DNA of 64,000 nt from the NCBI RefSeq assembly GCF_000504245.1, contig NZ_KI632509.1, positions 3,391,751 to 3,455,750 on the forward strand. Reading direction: 5' to 3'. A model generated the notes under the pieces. That model was given only the letters and a program-made list of their open reading frames with translations. It was not told the DNA's origin and made no database searches. The DNA comes from Haloechinothrix halophila YIM 93223. Its GTDB lineage: Bacteria > Actinomycetota > Actinomycetes > Mycobacteriales > Pseudonocardiaceae. A program made the translations under genes and the position numbers. This document shows, piece by piece, positions 17,871 through 25,201 of this stretch (within the stretch, counting starts at the first letter, position 1; the number at the start of each line of letters is the position of its first letter).

Positions 17871-18562
17871 GACGCCACCGCCGCCGGTTGCCTGGCCTCG
17901 GATGTCCGCACCAGGTAGATCAGATCCGGCCGGACACGCGCGATCGCGCCGACGGCCAGTGCCGTGATCACGCCCTCGCCGATGCCGATCACGGCGTGCA
18001 CGCCGATCACCACCCCGGCGAGCCCGCCGAGGGAGACGTCGGCCTGCCCGCCGATGGCGTACTCGACGACGAAACCCGCCGACGCCGCCACCGTGCTCAC
18101 CAGCCCGGCGAGGAACGCGACCGAGAGCAGGCCAGCACGAGAACGTCGTGCGACACCGCGCGCGGCGAGTGCCACGACGAAACCGGCCGCGGTGCCGAGC
18201 AGCGCCATGTTGGTGACGTTCGCGCCGAGCGCGGTCAGCCCACCGTCGGCGAACAGCAACGCCTGGATCACCACCACCACGCTGAGGCACAGCGAGCCGA
18301 CCCACGGCCCGAGCAGGATCGCGGCCAGCGCTCCGCCATACAGGTGACCGCTGACGCCAGGCAGCACCGGGAAGTTCAGCAATTGCATCGCGAACAGGAA
18401 CGCGGCGAGGAGCCCGGCGAGCGGCGCCGTCCTGTCGTCGATGTCGATGCGGCCACGGGCGGCGGCAAGCGTCAGCCACACCGCCGCGATCGCTCCGAAC
18501 AGCAATGATGTCGGGGCATCGAGCACGCCGTCACTGAGATGCATCGCGACCGAGGCAGTCAT
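17867..18562 (-). CDS. cbiM: ECF-type nickel/cobalt transporter substrate component (CbiM/NikM)
   Basis: A 231-residue membrane protein that binds the metal. The conserved MHLSDGVLD begins at the seventh residue, and further marks are FPVLPGVSGHLYGGALAAI and GVHAVIGIGEGVITA. In characterised CbiM/NikM the free N-terminal Met and the following His bind the metal, so the six extra residues MTASVA are odd. ATG at 18562 has GGGAGA eight bases upstream; ATG at 18544 would give the canonical MH start but has no Shine-Dalgarno sequence. First gene of the operon. No cobalamin riboswitch is seen upstream. Confidence 0.85.
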   Translation of the reverse strand: MTASVAMHLSDGVLDAPTSLLFGAIAAVWLTLAAARGRIDIDDRTAPLAGLLAAFLFAMQLLNFPVLPGVSGHLYGGALAAILLGPWVGSLCLSVVVVIQALLFADGGLTALGANVTNMALLGTAAGFVVALAARGVARRSRAGLLSVAFLAGLVSTVAASAGFVVEYAIGGQADVSLGGLAGVVIGVHAVIGIGEGVITALAVGAIARVRPDLIYLVRTSEARQPAAVAS

Positions 18563-18624
18563 GGCTCTCCCTGGTGAGACGACGAAATCACCCGTCAGTG
18601 TCCCGCCATGGACATGGGAGTTCA

Positions 18625-18648
18625 ATACCTGATCAGATGGACAGGTAT
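18625..18648. promoter_or_regulatory. Inverted repeat ATACCTG-N10-CAGGTAT, candidate metal-repressor operator
   Basis: A perfect 7-bp dyad 63 bases ahead of cbiM and about 120 bases ahead of the divergent SIS-domain gene. Length and AT-edge character suit an ArsR/SmtB-type operator; the ArsR gene at the end of the cbiM operon is the obvious candidate protein. Confidence 0.5.
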
Positions 18649-18765
18649 AGCCTCTCCTTCCGATAAATCCCAGGTCAGGGCCTACGATCGCATCGGTTGT
18701 GAGGCCAGGACCGCAGGACTAACGTCAGAGGGGCCTGCCTCCCACCACCGAGGAAGTGACCCGCG

Positions 18766-19386
18766 ATGTCGTGGTCTGAACAGGGCACGGAGCTGGTCGA
18801 CGCGATCTTCGGGCGCCGTGCTGACCCCGTGCAGGATCTGTCGGATCAGGCCGACACCGTGGCGCGCACGTGTCACGCGATGGCGCTCCGGTTTCACCAG
18901 GGCGGCACGCTCATCGTGTTCGGCAACGGCGGCGCGAGCACCGACGCGCAGCATGTCGCGGTCGAGTTCGTGCACCCGGTCATCGTCGGCAAACGCGCGC
19001 TACCCTCGCTGTCGCTGACCGCCGACGTCGCCACGCTGACCGGCGTGGCCAACCGCGTCGGGCTCAGCGAGGTGTTCGCGCACCAACTCCGGTTCATCAG
19101 CGACCCGGCGGACATCGCGCTCGGCATTTCCGCGGACGGCGAGTGCGAGAACGTGCTGCGCGGGCTGCGCTACGCCCACGAGCGTGGCCTGCTCACCGTG
19201 GCGCTCACCGGCGGGCACGGCGGCAGGATCGCCCGCGACCCCAGCATCGACCACGTGATCGTCGCGCGCTCCGACGACCCGCGCGTGGTCAAGGAAGTGC
19301 ACGTCACCGCCTACCACATCCTGTGGGAGCTGGTGCACGTGTTCTTCGAGCATCCCGGCGTCCTCGACGAGGAGGTGACGGCGTGA
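18766..19386 (+). CDS. SIS-domain protein, GmhA/phosphoheptose-isomerase-like (hydrogenase-associated)
   Basis: A 206-residue SIS-fold protein. The sugar-phosphate loop FGNGGASTDAQHVAVEFVHP and LGISADGECENVLRGL are in place. GmhA-like proteins are known accessory genes in actinobacterial group 1h hydrogenase clusters, role unknown. ATG at 18766, with GAGGAAG nine bases upstream. Overlaps the HypC-like gene by GTGA and is followed by a second SIS protein, so a three-gene unit. It could act as a heterodimer with the second one. Confidence 0.8.
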   Translation: MSWSEQGTELVDAIFGRRADPVQDLSDQADTVARTCHAMALRFHQGGTLIVFGNGGASTDAQHVAVEFVHPVIVGKRALPSLSLTADVATLTGVANRVGLSEVFAHQLRFISDPADIALGISADGECENVLRGLRYAHERGLLTVALTGGHGGRIARDPSIDHVIVARSDDPRVVKEVHVTAYHILWELVHVFFEHPGVLDEEVTA

Positions 19387-19616
19387 GTACCGATCACTGC
19401 CACGACGACATCTGCATCACCTGTTCCGACACCGCCGTCGAGGTGACCATCGTCGAGGTGCACGAGCTGGCGATGGCCACTGTAGACACCGGGCAGGGCA
19501 CAGAAGAGGTCAGCATCGCACTCGTCGACGCGGGTGCCGGGGACACGATCCTGGTGCACGCCGGCGAGGCGATCGCGGTGGTCACCAGGAACGAGACGGC
19601 CGCGCGGGAGGAATGA
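19383..19616 (+). CDS. HypC/HupF-family chaperone-like protein with Cys-rich N-terminus
   Basis: A 77-residue protein whose body (AVEVTIVEVHELAMATVDTG, SIALVDAGAGDTILVHAGEAI) is the HypC beta-barrel. True HypC starts MCLGIP with Cys2 essential; here the corresponding cysteine is preceded by a 10-residue extension with MSTDHCHDDICITCSD, giving Cys6, Cys11 and Cys14 plus two histidines. The initiator lies within the end of the SIS gene. Canonical HypC is separately encoded at 41216, so this one may serve a special step such as holding the large subunit or a metal. Start and family are well supported, function inferred. Confidence 0.75.
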   Translation: MSTDHCHDDICITCSDTAVEVTIVEVHELAMATVDTGQGTEEVSIALVDAGAGDTILVHAGEAIAVVTRNETAAREE

Positions 19617-19622
19617 GCGCCC

Positions 19623-20297
19623 ATGCGCAGGGATTCCGCTGCCGAAGGCACCGAGGCGATGGAGTCGCTGTACCCGTTCCTGTACGCGAGGGACACCGAC
19701 CTCAACGCCGTGCTCGACCAGGTGCGACAGTCCACTGTGGACAAATCACGGGAGATCACCGCGCTGCGCGCGACGGTGCTTGACCGTGACCGGTCCCGGC
19801 TCGCGGAGTGCGCGGAGGCGGTCGCGGCGGCATTCGCCGCGGGCGGCAGGCTGCTCGCCTTCGGCAACGGCGGTAGCTCCACCGATTCGCAGGACATGGC
19901 CAGCCTGTTCCTCAGCCCGTCGAGCGGCGAACGACCGTTGCCCGCGTTCGGTCTCACCAATGACATCGCCGTGGTGACCGCGCTGTCCAACGACATCGGC
20001 TTCGACGTCGTCTTCGCCCGCCAGATCGAGGCGTGGGGGCAGCGCGGTGACATCGCGGCGGGACTGTCCACCAGCGGTAACTCGGCGAATCTGCTCCGGG
20101 CGTTCGACGCGGCCCGCGAGCGCGGCATGGTCACCATCGGCATCTCGGGCTACGACGGCGGCAAGATGGCTGAACTGGACTCGATCGACTACCTGTTCGT
20201 GGTGCCATCGCCGTCGGTGCACCGCATCCAGGAGGCGCAGACCACGGTCTACCACGCACTGTGGGAGCTCACCCACGCCGCGCTGTCCTGGCGGTGA
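19623..20297 (+). CDS. Second SIS-domain protein (hydrogenase-associated)
   Basis: A 224-residue SIS-fold protein with LAFGNGGSSTDSQDMASLFL, GLSTSGNSANLLRAFDAARERG and a C-terminal HRIQEAQTTVYHALWEL helix. Distant paralogue of 18766-19386, with an extra 30-residue N-terminus. ATG at 19623; an in-frame ATG lies at 19659. Ends 13 bases before the convergent PadR gene. Substrate not known; catalytic residues of phosphoheptose isomerases cannot be confirmed by eye. Confidence 0.78.
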   Translation: MRRDSAAEGTEAMESLYPFLYARDTDLNAVLDQVRQSTVDKSREITALRATVLDRDRSRLAECAEAVAAAFAAGGRLLAFGNGGSSTDSQDMASLFLSPSSGERPLPAFGLTNDIAVVTALSNDIGFDVVFARQIEAWGQRGDIAAGLSTSGNSANLLRAFDAARERGMVTIGISGYDGGKMAELDSIDYLFVVPSPSVHRIQEAQTTVYHALWELTHAALSWR

Positions 20298-20310
20298 GCC
20301 CCGCACCGCG

Positions 20311-20697
20311 CTAGCCCTGCCGGGAGCCCTCCTCGGCGGCGAAGTCGGAGTAGCGCTCGATGAACCGCTGCAGCACGCGTTCGGTCTCCCGCAGGCTGCC
20401 TGCCCACGCGTGCAGCCAGTCGCGGCCTTCGTCGCTGAGCACGTAGGTGCGGCGACGGGGGCCGAGGTCGGAGACCTCCCAGTCGGACTTCACGAGCCCT
20501 TCCTGCTCCATCGCGCGCAGCGAGCGGTACAGCATCCCAGGGTCCGCCTGCTTGAACCCCAGCTCGCGAAGCCGTTCCAGCAGGTCGTAACCGTGCGAGG
20601 GCTGCTCGCCGATCAGCAGCAGCAGGCAGGGCCGTTGAAAATTGCGGGGCAAACCGGCGAGCGGATCGTCGCTCGCGCGTGGCATCGGCACACTCAT
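20311..20697 (-). CDS. PadR-family transcriptional regulator
   Basis: A 128-residue PadR protein: LLLLIGEQPSHGYDLLERL, ADPGMLYRSLRAMEQEGLV and the wing PRRRTYVLSDEGRDWLHAW, then a dimerising helix. ATG at 20697 overlaps the stop of the Cys-rich winged-helix gene (ATGA). PadR proteins often bind ATG...CAT dyads, which fits the 19-bp motif found at six sites of this island, so it is a candidate for the island's regulator. That link is inference. Confidence 0.85.
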   Translation of the reverse strand: MSVPMPRASDDPLAGLPRNFQRPCLLLLIGEQPSHGYDLLERLRELGFKQADPGMLYRSLRAMEQEGLVKSDWEVSDLGPRRRTYVLSDEGRDWLHAWAGSLRETERVLQRFIERYSDFAAEEGSRQG

Positions 20698-21095
20698 CTC
20701 CCTGACCTGTCGTCGACCGGGTGTCCCCGTTCGGCGAGGCACGCTTCCGCCTCGTCCACCGACATGTGACACCAGCAGTCCGCGCCGCACTCCCCATGGG
20801 CAGGTTGGGTGATCTCGGCGAACTCCGCCGCGAACACCCGCGCGCCCTGCTCGTGTCCCGTCGGCGTCAGCTGGTAGCGCCCGGCGGCATCCCGCTCGAT
20901 CAGCCCCTCGTCGACGAGCCGGTCCAGATAGCTCAGGCCCACCTCGGCTCGCACCCCGAGGAACCGTTCCAGCAATTCCGCGTCCACCGCGTCGCCGAAC
21001 CCCTCGCCTTTGACCCAGAACATCAGCTGGAGGATCTCGTCGCGCCAGAACAACGCGCGCAGGGCCGCCGACTTCGGCTCGTGCAGCTCGTCCAT
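20694..21095 (-). CDS. Winged-helix protein with Cys-rich C-terminus
   Basis: A 133-residue protein. Residues 10-80 look like a winged helix (ALFWRDEILQLMFWVKGEG, VGLSYLDRLVDEGLIER, RYQLTPTGHEQGARVF). The tail GECGADCWCH (Cys103, Cys107, Cys109, His110) plus Cys119 in EACLAERGH could hold an iron-sulfur cluster or metal. ATG at 21095 has GGGAGG upstream. Its stop overlaps the PadR start, so both are made together; a sensor/regulator pair for hydrogenase genes is plausible. I do not recognise a named family. Confidence 0.65.
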   Translation of the reverse strand: MDELHEPKSAALRALFWRDEILQLMFWVKGEGFGDAVDAELLERFLGVRAEVGLSYLDRLVDEGLIERDAAGRYQLTPTGHEQGARVFAAEFAEITQPAHGECGADCWCHMSVDEAEACLAERGHPVDDRSGR

Positions 21096-21189
21096 GCCCG
21101 CCACCTCCCGCTTCTGGTCACCAGCGGTTCGCCCCGATCCTACCGCTCGACACCAGGCCCGCCCGCGCGTTGCGGACTACCCTCGGGTC

Positions 21190-21720
21190 ATGGACTCGCT
21201 GGAGTCGCTGTTACGACGGATGGAAGAGCTGCTGCACGACGTCGAGCGGTTGGCCGATACCGACCGCGCGACGGTGTTCGAGCTGCTCGACGGGATCGAC
21301 ACGCTCCACAGGCACGCGCTGACCGACTTGGCGCGCCAGCTCGACGCCGACACGCTGGCGTCACTGCGGGAGAACAGCGACGCCGTCGCCTGGCTGTTCG
21401 ACGCCTACGGCGTTGACGTCGATGAGCGCGCGGCGGCCGAGCACGCGCTGGAACAGATCCGGCCCTATATCCATTCGCACGGCGGCAGCGTCGAACTGCT
21501 CGACGTCACCGACGGCGTCGTGCGGCTGCGGCTCGCGGGCGCCTGCGCGGGCTGTACCGCGTCAGCGATGACGCTGTCCGATGGCATCGAGCAGGCGCTC
21601 GCCGAACATCTACCCGGTTTCGCCAGGGTCGAGGCGGAGCAGGAGGAGGCCGAACCACACCCGCCGCCAGGGCCGGTGCTGGTCGAGCTGAAGTCGTCGC
21701 CGCCGGAAGGCTGGCGATAG
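21190..21720 (+). CDS. NifU-like iron-sulfur scaffold (NFU domain) protein
   Basis: A 176-residue protein. The first 80 residues are helical; residues 84-145 are the NifU C-terminal domain, RPYIHSHGGSVELLDVTDG followed by GACAGCTASAMTL with Cys119 and Cys122 as cluster ligands. It likely delivers FeS clusters to the hydrogenase small subunit. NifU-like genes are known in group 1h hydrogenase clusters. ATG at 21190 has no Shine-Dalgarno sequence and may be leaderless. Divergent from the regulator pair. Confidence 0.82.
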   Translation: MDSLESLLRRMEELLHDVERLADTDRATVFELLDGIDTLHRHALTDLARQLDADTLASLRENSDAVAWLFDAYGVDVDERAAAEHALEQIRPYIHSHGGSVELLDVTDGVVRLRLAGACAGCTASAMTLSDGIEQALAEHLPGFARVEAEQEEAEPHPPPGPVLVELKSSPPEGWR

Positions 21721-21741
21721 TTCTCCCGCTTTCGTGGCAGG

Positions 21742-21760
21742 TACATGCAAGCCACACATA
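21742..21760. promoter_or_regulatory. Island dyad site A: TACATG-N7-CACATA
   Basis: One of six sites of the pattern TAtATG-N7-CAyMTA. It lies 44 bases ahead of the small membrane protein gene at 21805 and is followed by GTAC, much like the site ahead of hypC. Confidence 0.5.
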
Positions 21761-21804
21761 GTACACTCGGAAGATCGACCGCCCAGCGTGTTGCGAGGTG
21801 CCTC

Positions 21805-22092
21805 ATGGACGACCTCTCCACCGGCGGCGCGATCATGTGGTGGATCGGTGTCGCCGTACTGTTTCTCGTGGTCATCCCCCTTGTCCTCATACTTGCCGCG
21901 ACGGTGCTGCGGCGCCTGCGCGAGATCAGGGACTACGCCGCCGACGTGCTCGACAACGGCGTGCGCGTCACCAAGAACCTGGAGGCGGTGCCCGCGCTGT
22001 TCGACACCCGCGACCTCGCGACCTCGGTCGCGACCCGGCTGCGCGGTTACGCCACCGCGGTCGGTCAGCTGCTCGGCGGAGGTGCCCGATGA
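21805..22092 (+). CDS. Small single-span membrane protein P1
   Basis: A 95-residue protein: short acidic head, one span (MWWIGVAVLFLVVIPLVLIL), then RRLREIRDYAADVLDNGVRV and a helical tail ending LLGGGAR. It resembles the proteins at 35753 and 36016 (WW before the span, basic patch, helix, LGGG end). No enzymatic motif. First gene after an island dyad and overlapping the next by ATGA. Could be a membrane tether or adaptor for the hydrogenase or its maturation; inference only. Confidence 0.7.
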   Translation: MDDLSTGGAIMWWIGVAVLFLVVIPLVLILAATVLRRLREIRDYAADVLDNGVRVTKNLEAVPALFDTRDLATSVATRLRGYATAVGQLLGGGAR

Positions 22093-22352
22093 CAACGACT
22101 CTGGTGGTGCTCACCCTCGTCGCGGCAGGGCTGATCGTGGTCGCGCTGGCGCTCGTGCTGATCACGATCCTTGTGCTGCTCCGCAAGACACTGTTCACGC
22201 TCGGCACGGTCAACGTGGGGCTGCGCTCGATCGCGCGCAGGGTAGAGCCACTGCAACCGGTGATCGCCGACGTCAACACCGGGCTGGCCGAGGCGCACCG
22301 CGACCTGTCGGCCACGCTCGCCGCCGCACAACGAACACCGAGCGAGGTGTGA
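22089..22352 (+). CDS. Small single-span membrane protein P2
   Basis: An 87-residue protein with an N-terminal span (TLVAAGLIVVALALVLITIL) and a cytoplasmic helix LRSIARRVEPLQPVIADVN. It is clearly related to the protein at 36363, whose helix reads VRAVESQTAAIEPSVIRIN at the same place. ATGA overlap with P1. Confidence 0.7.
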   Translation: MTTTLVVLTLVAAGLIVVALALVLITILVLLRKTLFTLGTVNVGLRSIARRVEPLQPVIADVNTGLAEAHRDLSATLAAAQRTPSEV

Positions 22353-22356
22353 TCGC

Positions 22357-22533
22357 ATGGCTTACGACTTCCACTGCCGGGACGCGGGCGCGCCGAGCTG
22401 CGGGGCCCGCATCACGGCGGACACCGAACAGGAGCTGCGCGACAAGCTCACCGAGCACTTGCGCAAGCACGACGTCGACCAGCCGAACGAGACCCTGCTC
22501 GATCATCTTGTCGCGTCGGCTGAGCAGCGCTGA
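22357..22533 (+). CDS. DUF1059 small protein
   Basis: A 58-residue protein starting MAYDFHCRDAGAPSCGARI, with ADTEQELRDKLTEHLRKHD, the DUF1059 pattern of two cysteines and a conserved histidine-rich helix. It starts four bases after P2 and ends seven bases before the convergent protease gene. Function of the family unknown. Confidence 0.75.
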   Translation: MAYDFHCRDAGAPSCGARITADTEQELRDKLTEHLRKHDVDQPNETLLDHLVASAEQR

Positions 22534-22540
22534 GCCCCGG

Positions 22541-23035
22541 CTACGGCCAGTCGACACCGAGCCCGCGCACCAGCGTGCGCACCTCGGCGATGGCGTCGTC
22601 GACGGCGGCGGCGACCTCAGGGTGCAGCTCGCGCGCCACGCTGTTGGCGTCGACCGGCTGGCAGCCGACGACCCAGGTCTGCTCCGGCAGCACCCCAAGC
22701 GCGCTGGCCAGCATGAACGCGCGCTCCGGTGTGGCGTAATGGACGTCGGCCAGCTGGTCGTTGCGGGTGAGCAGCGGCAGCGATCCGACGTCGGTGACCT
22801 CCGGCCGCACCACAAGCACCGTGCCCGGCTCGCGGCCGAGGTCGACGGTGTCGACGACGACCAGCGCGTCCGCGCCAGCCATCAGCTCCTGCACCAAGTG
22901 CAGCCCGCCGATGCCGGTCTCGACCACTTTCACCTGGTCCGGCACCGCACCGGCCTGCAGCCGTTCCGCGACGACGACGCCGAAGCCGTCGTCCCCGCGC
23001 AGCACGTTGCCCACCCCGGCGACCAGCACCGTCAT
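22541..23035 (-). CDS. Hydrogenase maturation protease (HycI/HupD family)
   Basis: A 164-residue endopeptidase expected to remove the C-terminal tail of the large subunit after nickel insertion. The family start VLVAGVGNVLRGDDGFGV is intact; nickel-sensing ligands of HybD (E16, D62, H93) correspond to Asp in GDDG, Asp in VVVDTVD and His in DVHYATPE. ATG at 23035; its start codon lies only 18 bases from that of the divergent TPR gene. This is the functional-looking protease of the two in the island. Confidence 0.85.
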   Translation of the reverse strand: MTVLVAGVGNVLRGDDGFGVVVAERLQAGAVPDQVKVVETGIGGLHLVQELMAGADALVVVDTVDLGREPGTVLVVRPEVTDVGSLPLLTRNDQLADVHYATPERAFMLASALGVLPEQTWVVGCQPVDANSVARELHPEVAAAVDDAIAEVRTLVRGLGVDWP

Positions 23036-23053
23036 CGCTGAAGGATACCGCCG

Positions 23054-24292
23054 ATGCGCGCCCCCGACCCTCGAACCGACGCGGTTACCGAGCTGCACGA
23101 CCGGCTGACGCGTTATCCGGCCGCGAAGTACCCGGTGCAGCACGCGACCGCCCAGTTCCACCTCGGCGGCCTGCTTGCGGCTGTCAACCGGGTCGACGAA
23201 GCGCGCGCCGCGCTGCTGCGGGCCTGCGAGCTGTTCGGCCCCGACACGATGCCCGTTGAGCACGCCAAGGCACTCAACGCGCTCGGCGCGGTGCACCGGG
23301 TCACCGGCGAGCTGGCCAGAGCCGAGGAGTGTTTCGCGGTGGCTGAACAGCGCTTCGCCGACGCGGAGCTACCGTTGGAGCGCGCCGCCGCCGTGTTCAA
23401 CCGGGGTCTGGTGTGCCGGCAGCGCGGCGACGAGGCCGCCGCGCTGCGGTGGTTCCAGCTCGCCGCCGAGCTGTTCGATCCGGATCAGGCACCCGCCGAG
23501 GCCGCGGCCACCGCGCGGGAGACAGCGGCGAGCCTGCTGGCCACCGGCGAGCCGCGCGCGGCCCTCGAGGCGCTGGCGCCCGCGTCGGCACATGCCGAAA
23601 GCGCGGGCGACGTCGCGGCACGGGGCGCGGTGGCGAACCTGACCGGGCTCGCCCAGCTGGCGCTCGGCGAGCCCGCCCAGGCGATCGAGACGTTCACGCT
23701 GGCGGTGGCGGCCAACCCGCGTGGAGTGCGGCCCGGCGAGTACGCCATGGCCAAGGCCAACCTCGCGCTGGCCTACGAACAGACGGGGCGGATCGACCAC
23801 GCTCGACTGGCCGCCGCGCAGGCGCTGGGCGTGCCGGACGCCGCGGAGCCGGTGCGCACGCAGGCCACCGGAGTGCTCGACCGGCTGGGCCACACTCCGT
23901 GCGCGCTGCCCGAGGTGCTTGACGTCGTGGATCGCGACGTCTGGCCGCCGCTGCTGCGCGAGGAACTGGCCCGCTGGGCCGACGCCGCCGAGCCCGACCG
24001 GCGCGCCGCGGCCGGCGCGTGGATCGACGGTCAGCTCGCGCGGCCGCAGACGTCGATGGCGCTGGCCGAGGAATGGCTTGGTGGGCTGCTCGAACTACCA
24101 CCGGAGGCGATGACCACGCTGATCAGGAGCACCCTTGCCGCACTCGCGGACAAGGACGCGGCGAGCGCGTCGGAGTTCCGCCGCACCGTGTCGTCCGCGA
24201 TGATCCACTTCCACGTGCCGCAGTGGATGCGGCTGCGCGACACCTTCGCTGCCGTCGCGGCCGAGTTCGACAGCGACCAGGGGTGGGGATAG
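23054..24292 (+). CDS. TPR-repeat protein (hydrogenase-associated)
   Basis: A 412-residue protein with about seven tetratricopeptide-like repeats between residues 20 and 270 (AQFHLGGLLAAVNRVDEARA, KALNALGAVHRVTGELARAE, VFNRGLVCRQRGDEAAAL, AVANLTGLAQLALGEPAQAI) and a helical C-terminal domain. TPR proteins occur in known group 1h clusters. It offers a binding platform for maturation factors; partner unknown. ATG at 23054 with GAAGGAT upstream; two bases separate it from the next gene. Confidence 0.8.
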   Translation: MRAPDPRTDAVTELHDRLTRYPAAKYPVQHATAQFHLGGLLAAVNRVDEARAALLRACELFGPDTMPVEHAKALNALGAVHRVTGELARAEECFAVAEQRFADAELPLERAAAVFNRGLVCRQRGDEAAALRWFQLAAELFDPDQAPAEAAATARETAASLLATGEPRAALEALAPASAHAESAGDVAARGAVANLTGLAQLALGEPAQAIETFTLAVAANPRGVRPGEYAMAKANLALAYEQTGRIDHARLAAAQALGVPDAAEPVRTQATGVLDRLGHTPCALPEVLDVVDRDVWPPLLREELARWADAAEPDRRAAAGAWIDGQLARPQTSMALAEEWLGGLLELPPEAMTTLIRSTLAALADKDAASASEFRRTVSSAMIHFHVPQWMRLRDTFAAVAAEFDSDQGWG

Positions 24293-24294
24293 CC

Positions 24295-25008
24295 GTGGCC
24301 ATCGGCGACGACTTGACGGACGACGCGCTGGCCACGGCGCTGCCTGATAATGAGGTGCGCGCCTACCCCGCTGTGTTGTCCACCGAGAGCGTGGCGCTGG
24401 CCTGGGCACGAGACGGCGCACCGCACGGGTCCGTAGTGACGGCGGGCTACCAGGTCTCCCCTCGGGGCAGGGGCGGTCTGCCATGGACCGTCGACCCGGA
24501 GCGCGACGTCTGCTTCTCGCTGGTGCTGCGCCCCGAGTTGCACGCGGCGCGGGAGGGCTGGATCTACGCCGTGGCAGTGGCCGCGCTCGCCGATCTCAGG
24601 GGCGGTCCTCGGATCACATGGCCGGACGAGGTGCACACCGCACGGGGCCGCGCTGGGGCGGTCGGCGCGTGGGTAGAGCTGGGCCCGCACGGAGTGCGGT
24701 GGGCGGTGCTGACCGTGCTGCTGCCGGGCGTCGATGTCGCCCGTGCGGCGGAACTCGCGCGTGCCGTGCGGGCGATAGAGCACCGCCTCGCGGCGGATCC
24801 GGCCGACGTCCTCGCTGACTACCGGCCCCGCTGCGACACGCTCGGGCGCAAAGTATGCGCACGGATGATCCCGCTCGGCCCAGCGGGACCGCGGATCGAG
24901 GGCACCGCGGCCGACGTCCTCGCCGACGGGTCGCTGGCCATCCGCACTGACCAGGGAAAACGGATCGCCATCCGGCCGCAGAACCTCGGCGTGCTCGACG
25001 TGTCGTGA
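24295..25008 (+). CDS. Biotin-protein-ligase-like protein, probably inactive as ligase
   Basis: A 237-residue protein with the BirA/LplA fold signature: TESVALAWARDGAPHGSVV, the RGRGGLPW nucleotide loop, and a C-terminal SH3-like piece (IEGTAADVLADGSLAIRT). The catalytic KWPND of true ligases reads TWPDE and the lysine before AGILVEL is also missing, so biotin transfer is doubtful. GTG at 24295. The last codon and TGA stop fall in the 44-bp palindrome. A non-catalytic role with the TPR protein next door is an inference. Confidence 0.7.
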   Translation: MAIGDDLTDDALATALPDNEVRAYPAVLSTESVALAWARDGAPHGSVVTAGYQVSPRGRGGLPWTVDPERDVCFSLVLRPELHAAREGWIYAVAVAALADLRGGPRITWPDEVHTARGRAGAVGAWVELGPHGVRWAVLTVLLPGVDVARAAELARAVRAIEHRLAADPADVLADYRPRCDTLGRKVCARMIPLGPAGPRIEGTAADVLADGSLAIRTDQGKRIAIRPQNLGVLDVS

Positions 25009-25046
25009 GTGGCTATCAGCGTTCTAACTCTGATCAGCACTCACGA
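25003..25046 (+). repeat. 44-bp palindromic element, copy 2 (carries a stop codon)
   Basis: Arms TCGTGAGTG / CACTCACGA with the centre GTTCTAAC. The TGA of the preceding gene is in the left arm. Differs from copy 3 at a single base (T versus C). Confidence 0.92.
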
Positions 25047-25093
25047 CTCACCTAGCGTTGTCGTACTAGGCCGATTGGGCGAGATCACTCTAG

Positions 25094-25112
25094 TGCATGC
25101 AACAGTCACTTA
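25094..25112. promoter_or_regulatory. Island dyad site F: TGCATG-N7-CACTTA
   Basis: A weaker match to the six-site motif, about 90 bases ahead of the ABC transporter operon at 25202. It closely resembles site A (CATGCAA shared). Confidence 0.4.
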
Positions 25113-25201
25113 CCTACGCCGTTTGCCGAAGCGGACACTCTCCTCAGCTGAGTTGATTACCGCAGAACCGACATCATCCCCGCCGGACCGCGGAGGTCGT
25201 C

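Noticed and set aside
18563-18765. Cobalamin riboswitch ahead of cbiM
   Set aside because: The conserved B12-box pattern is not visible; only a short inverted repeat is seen.
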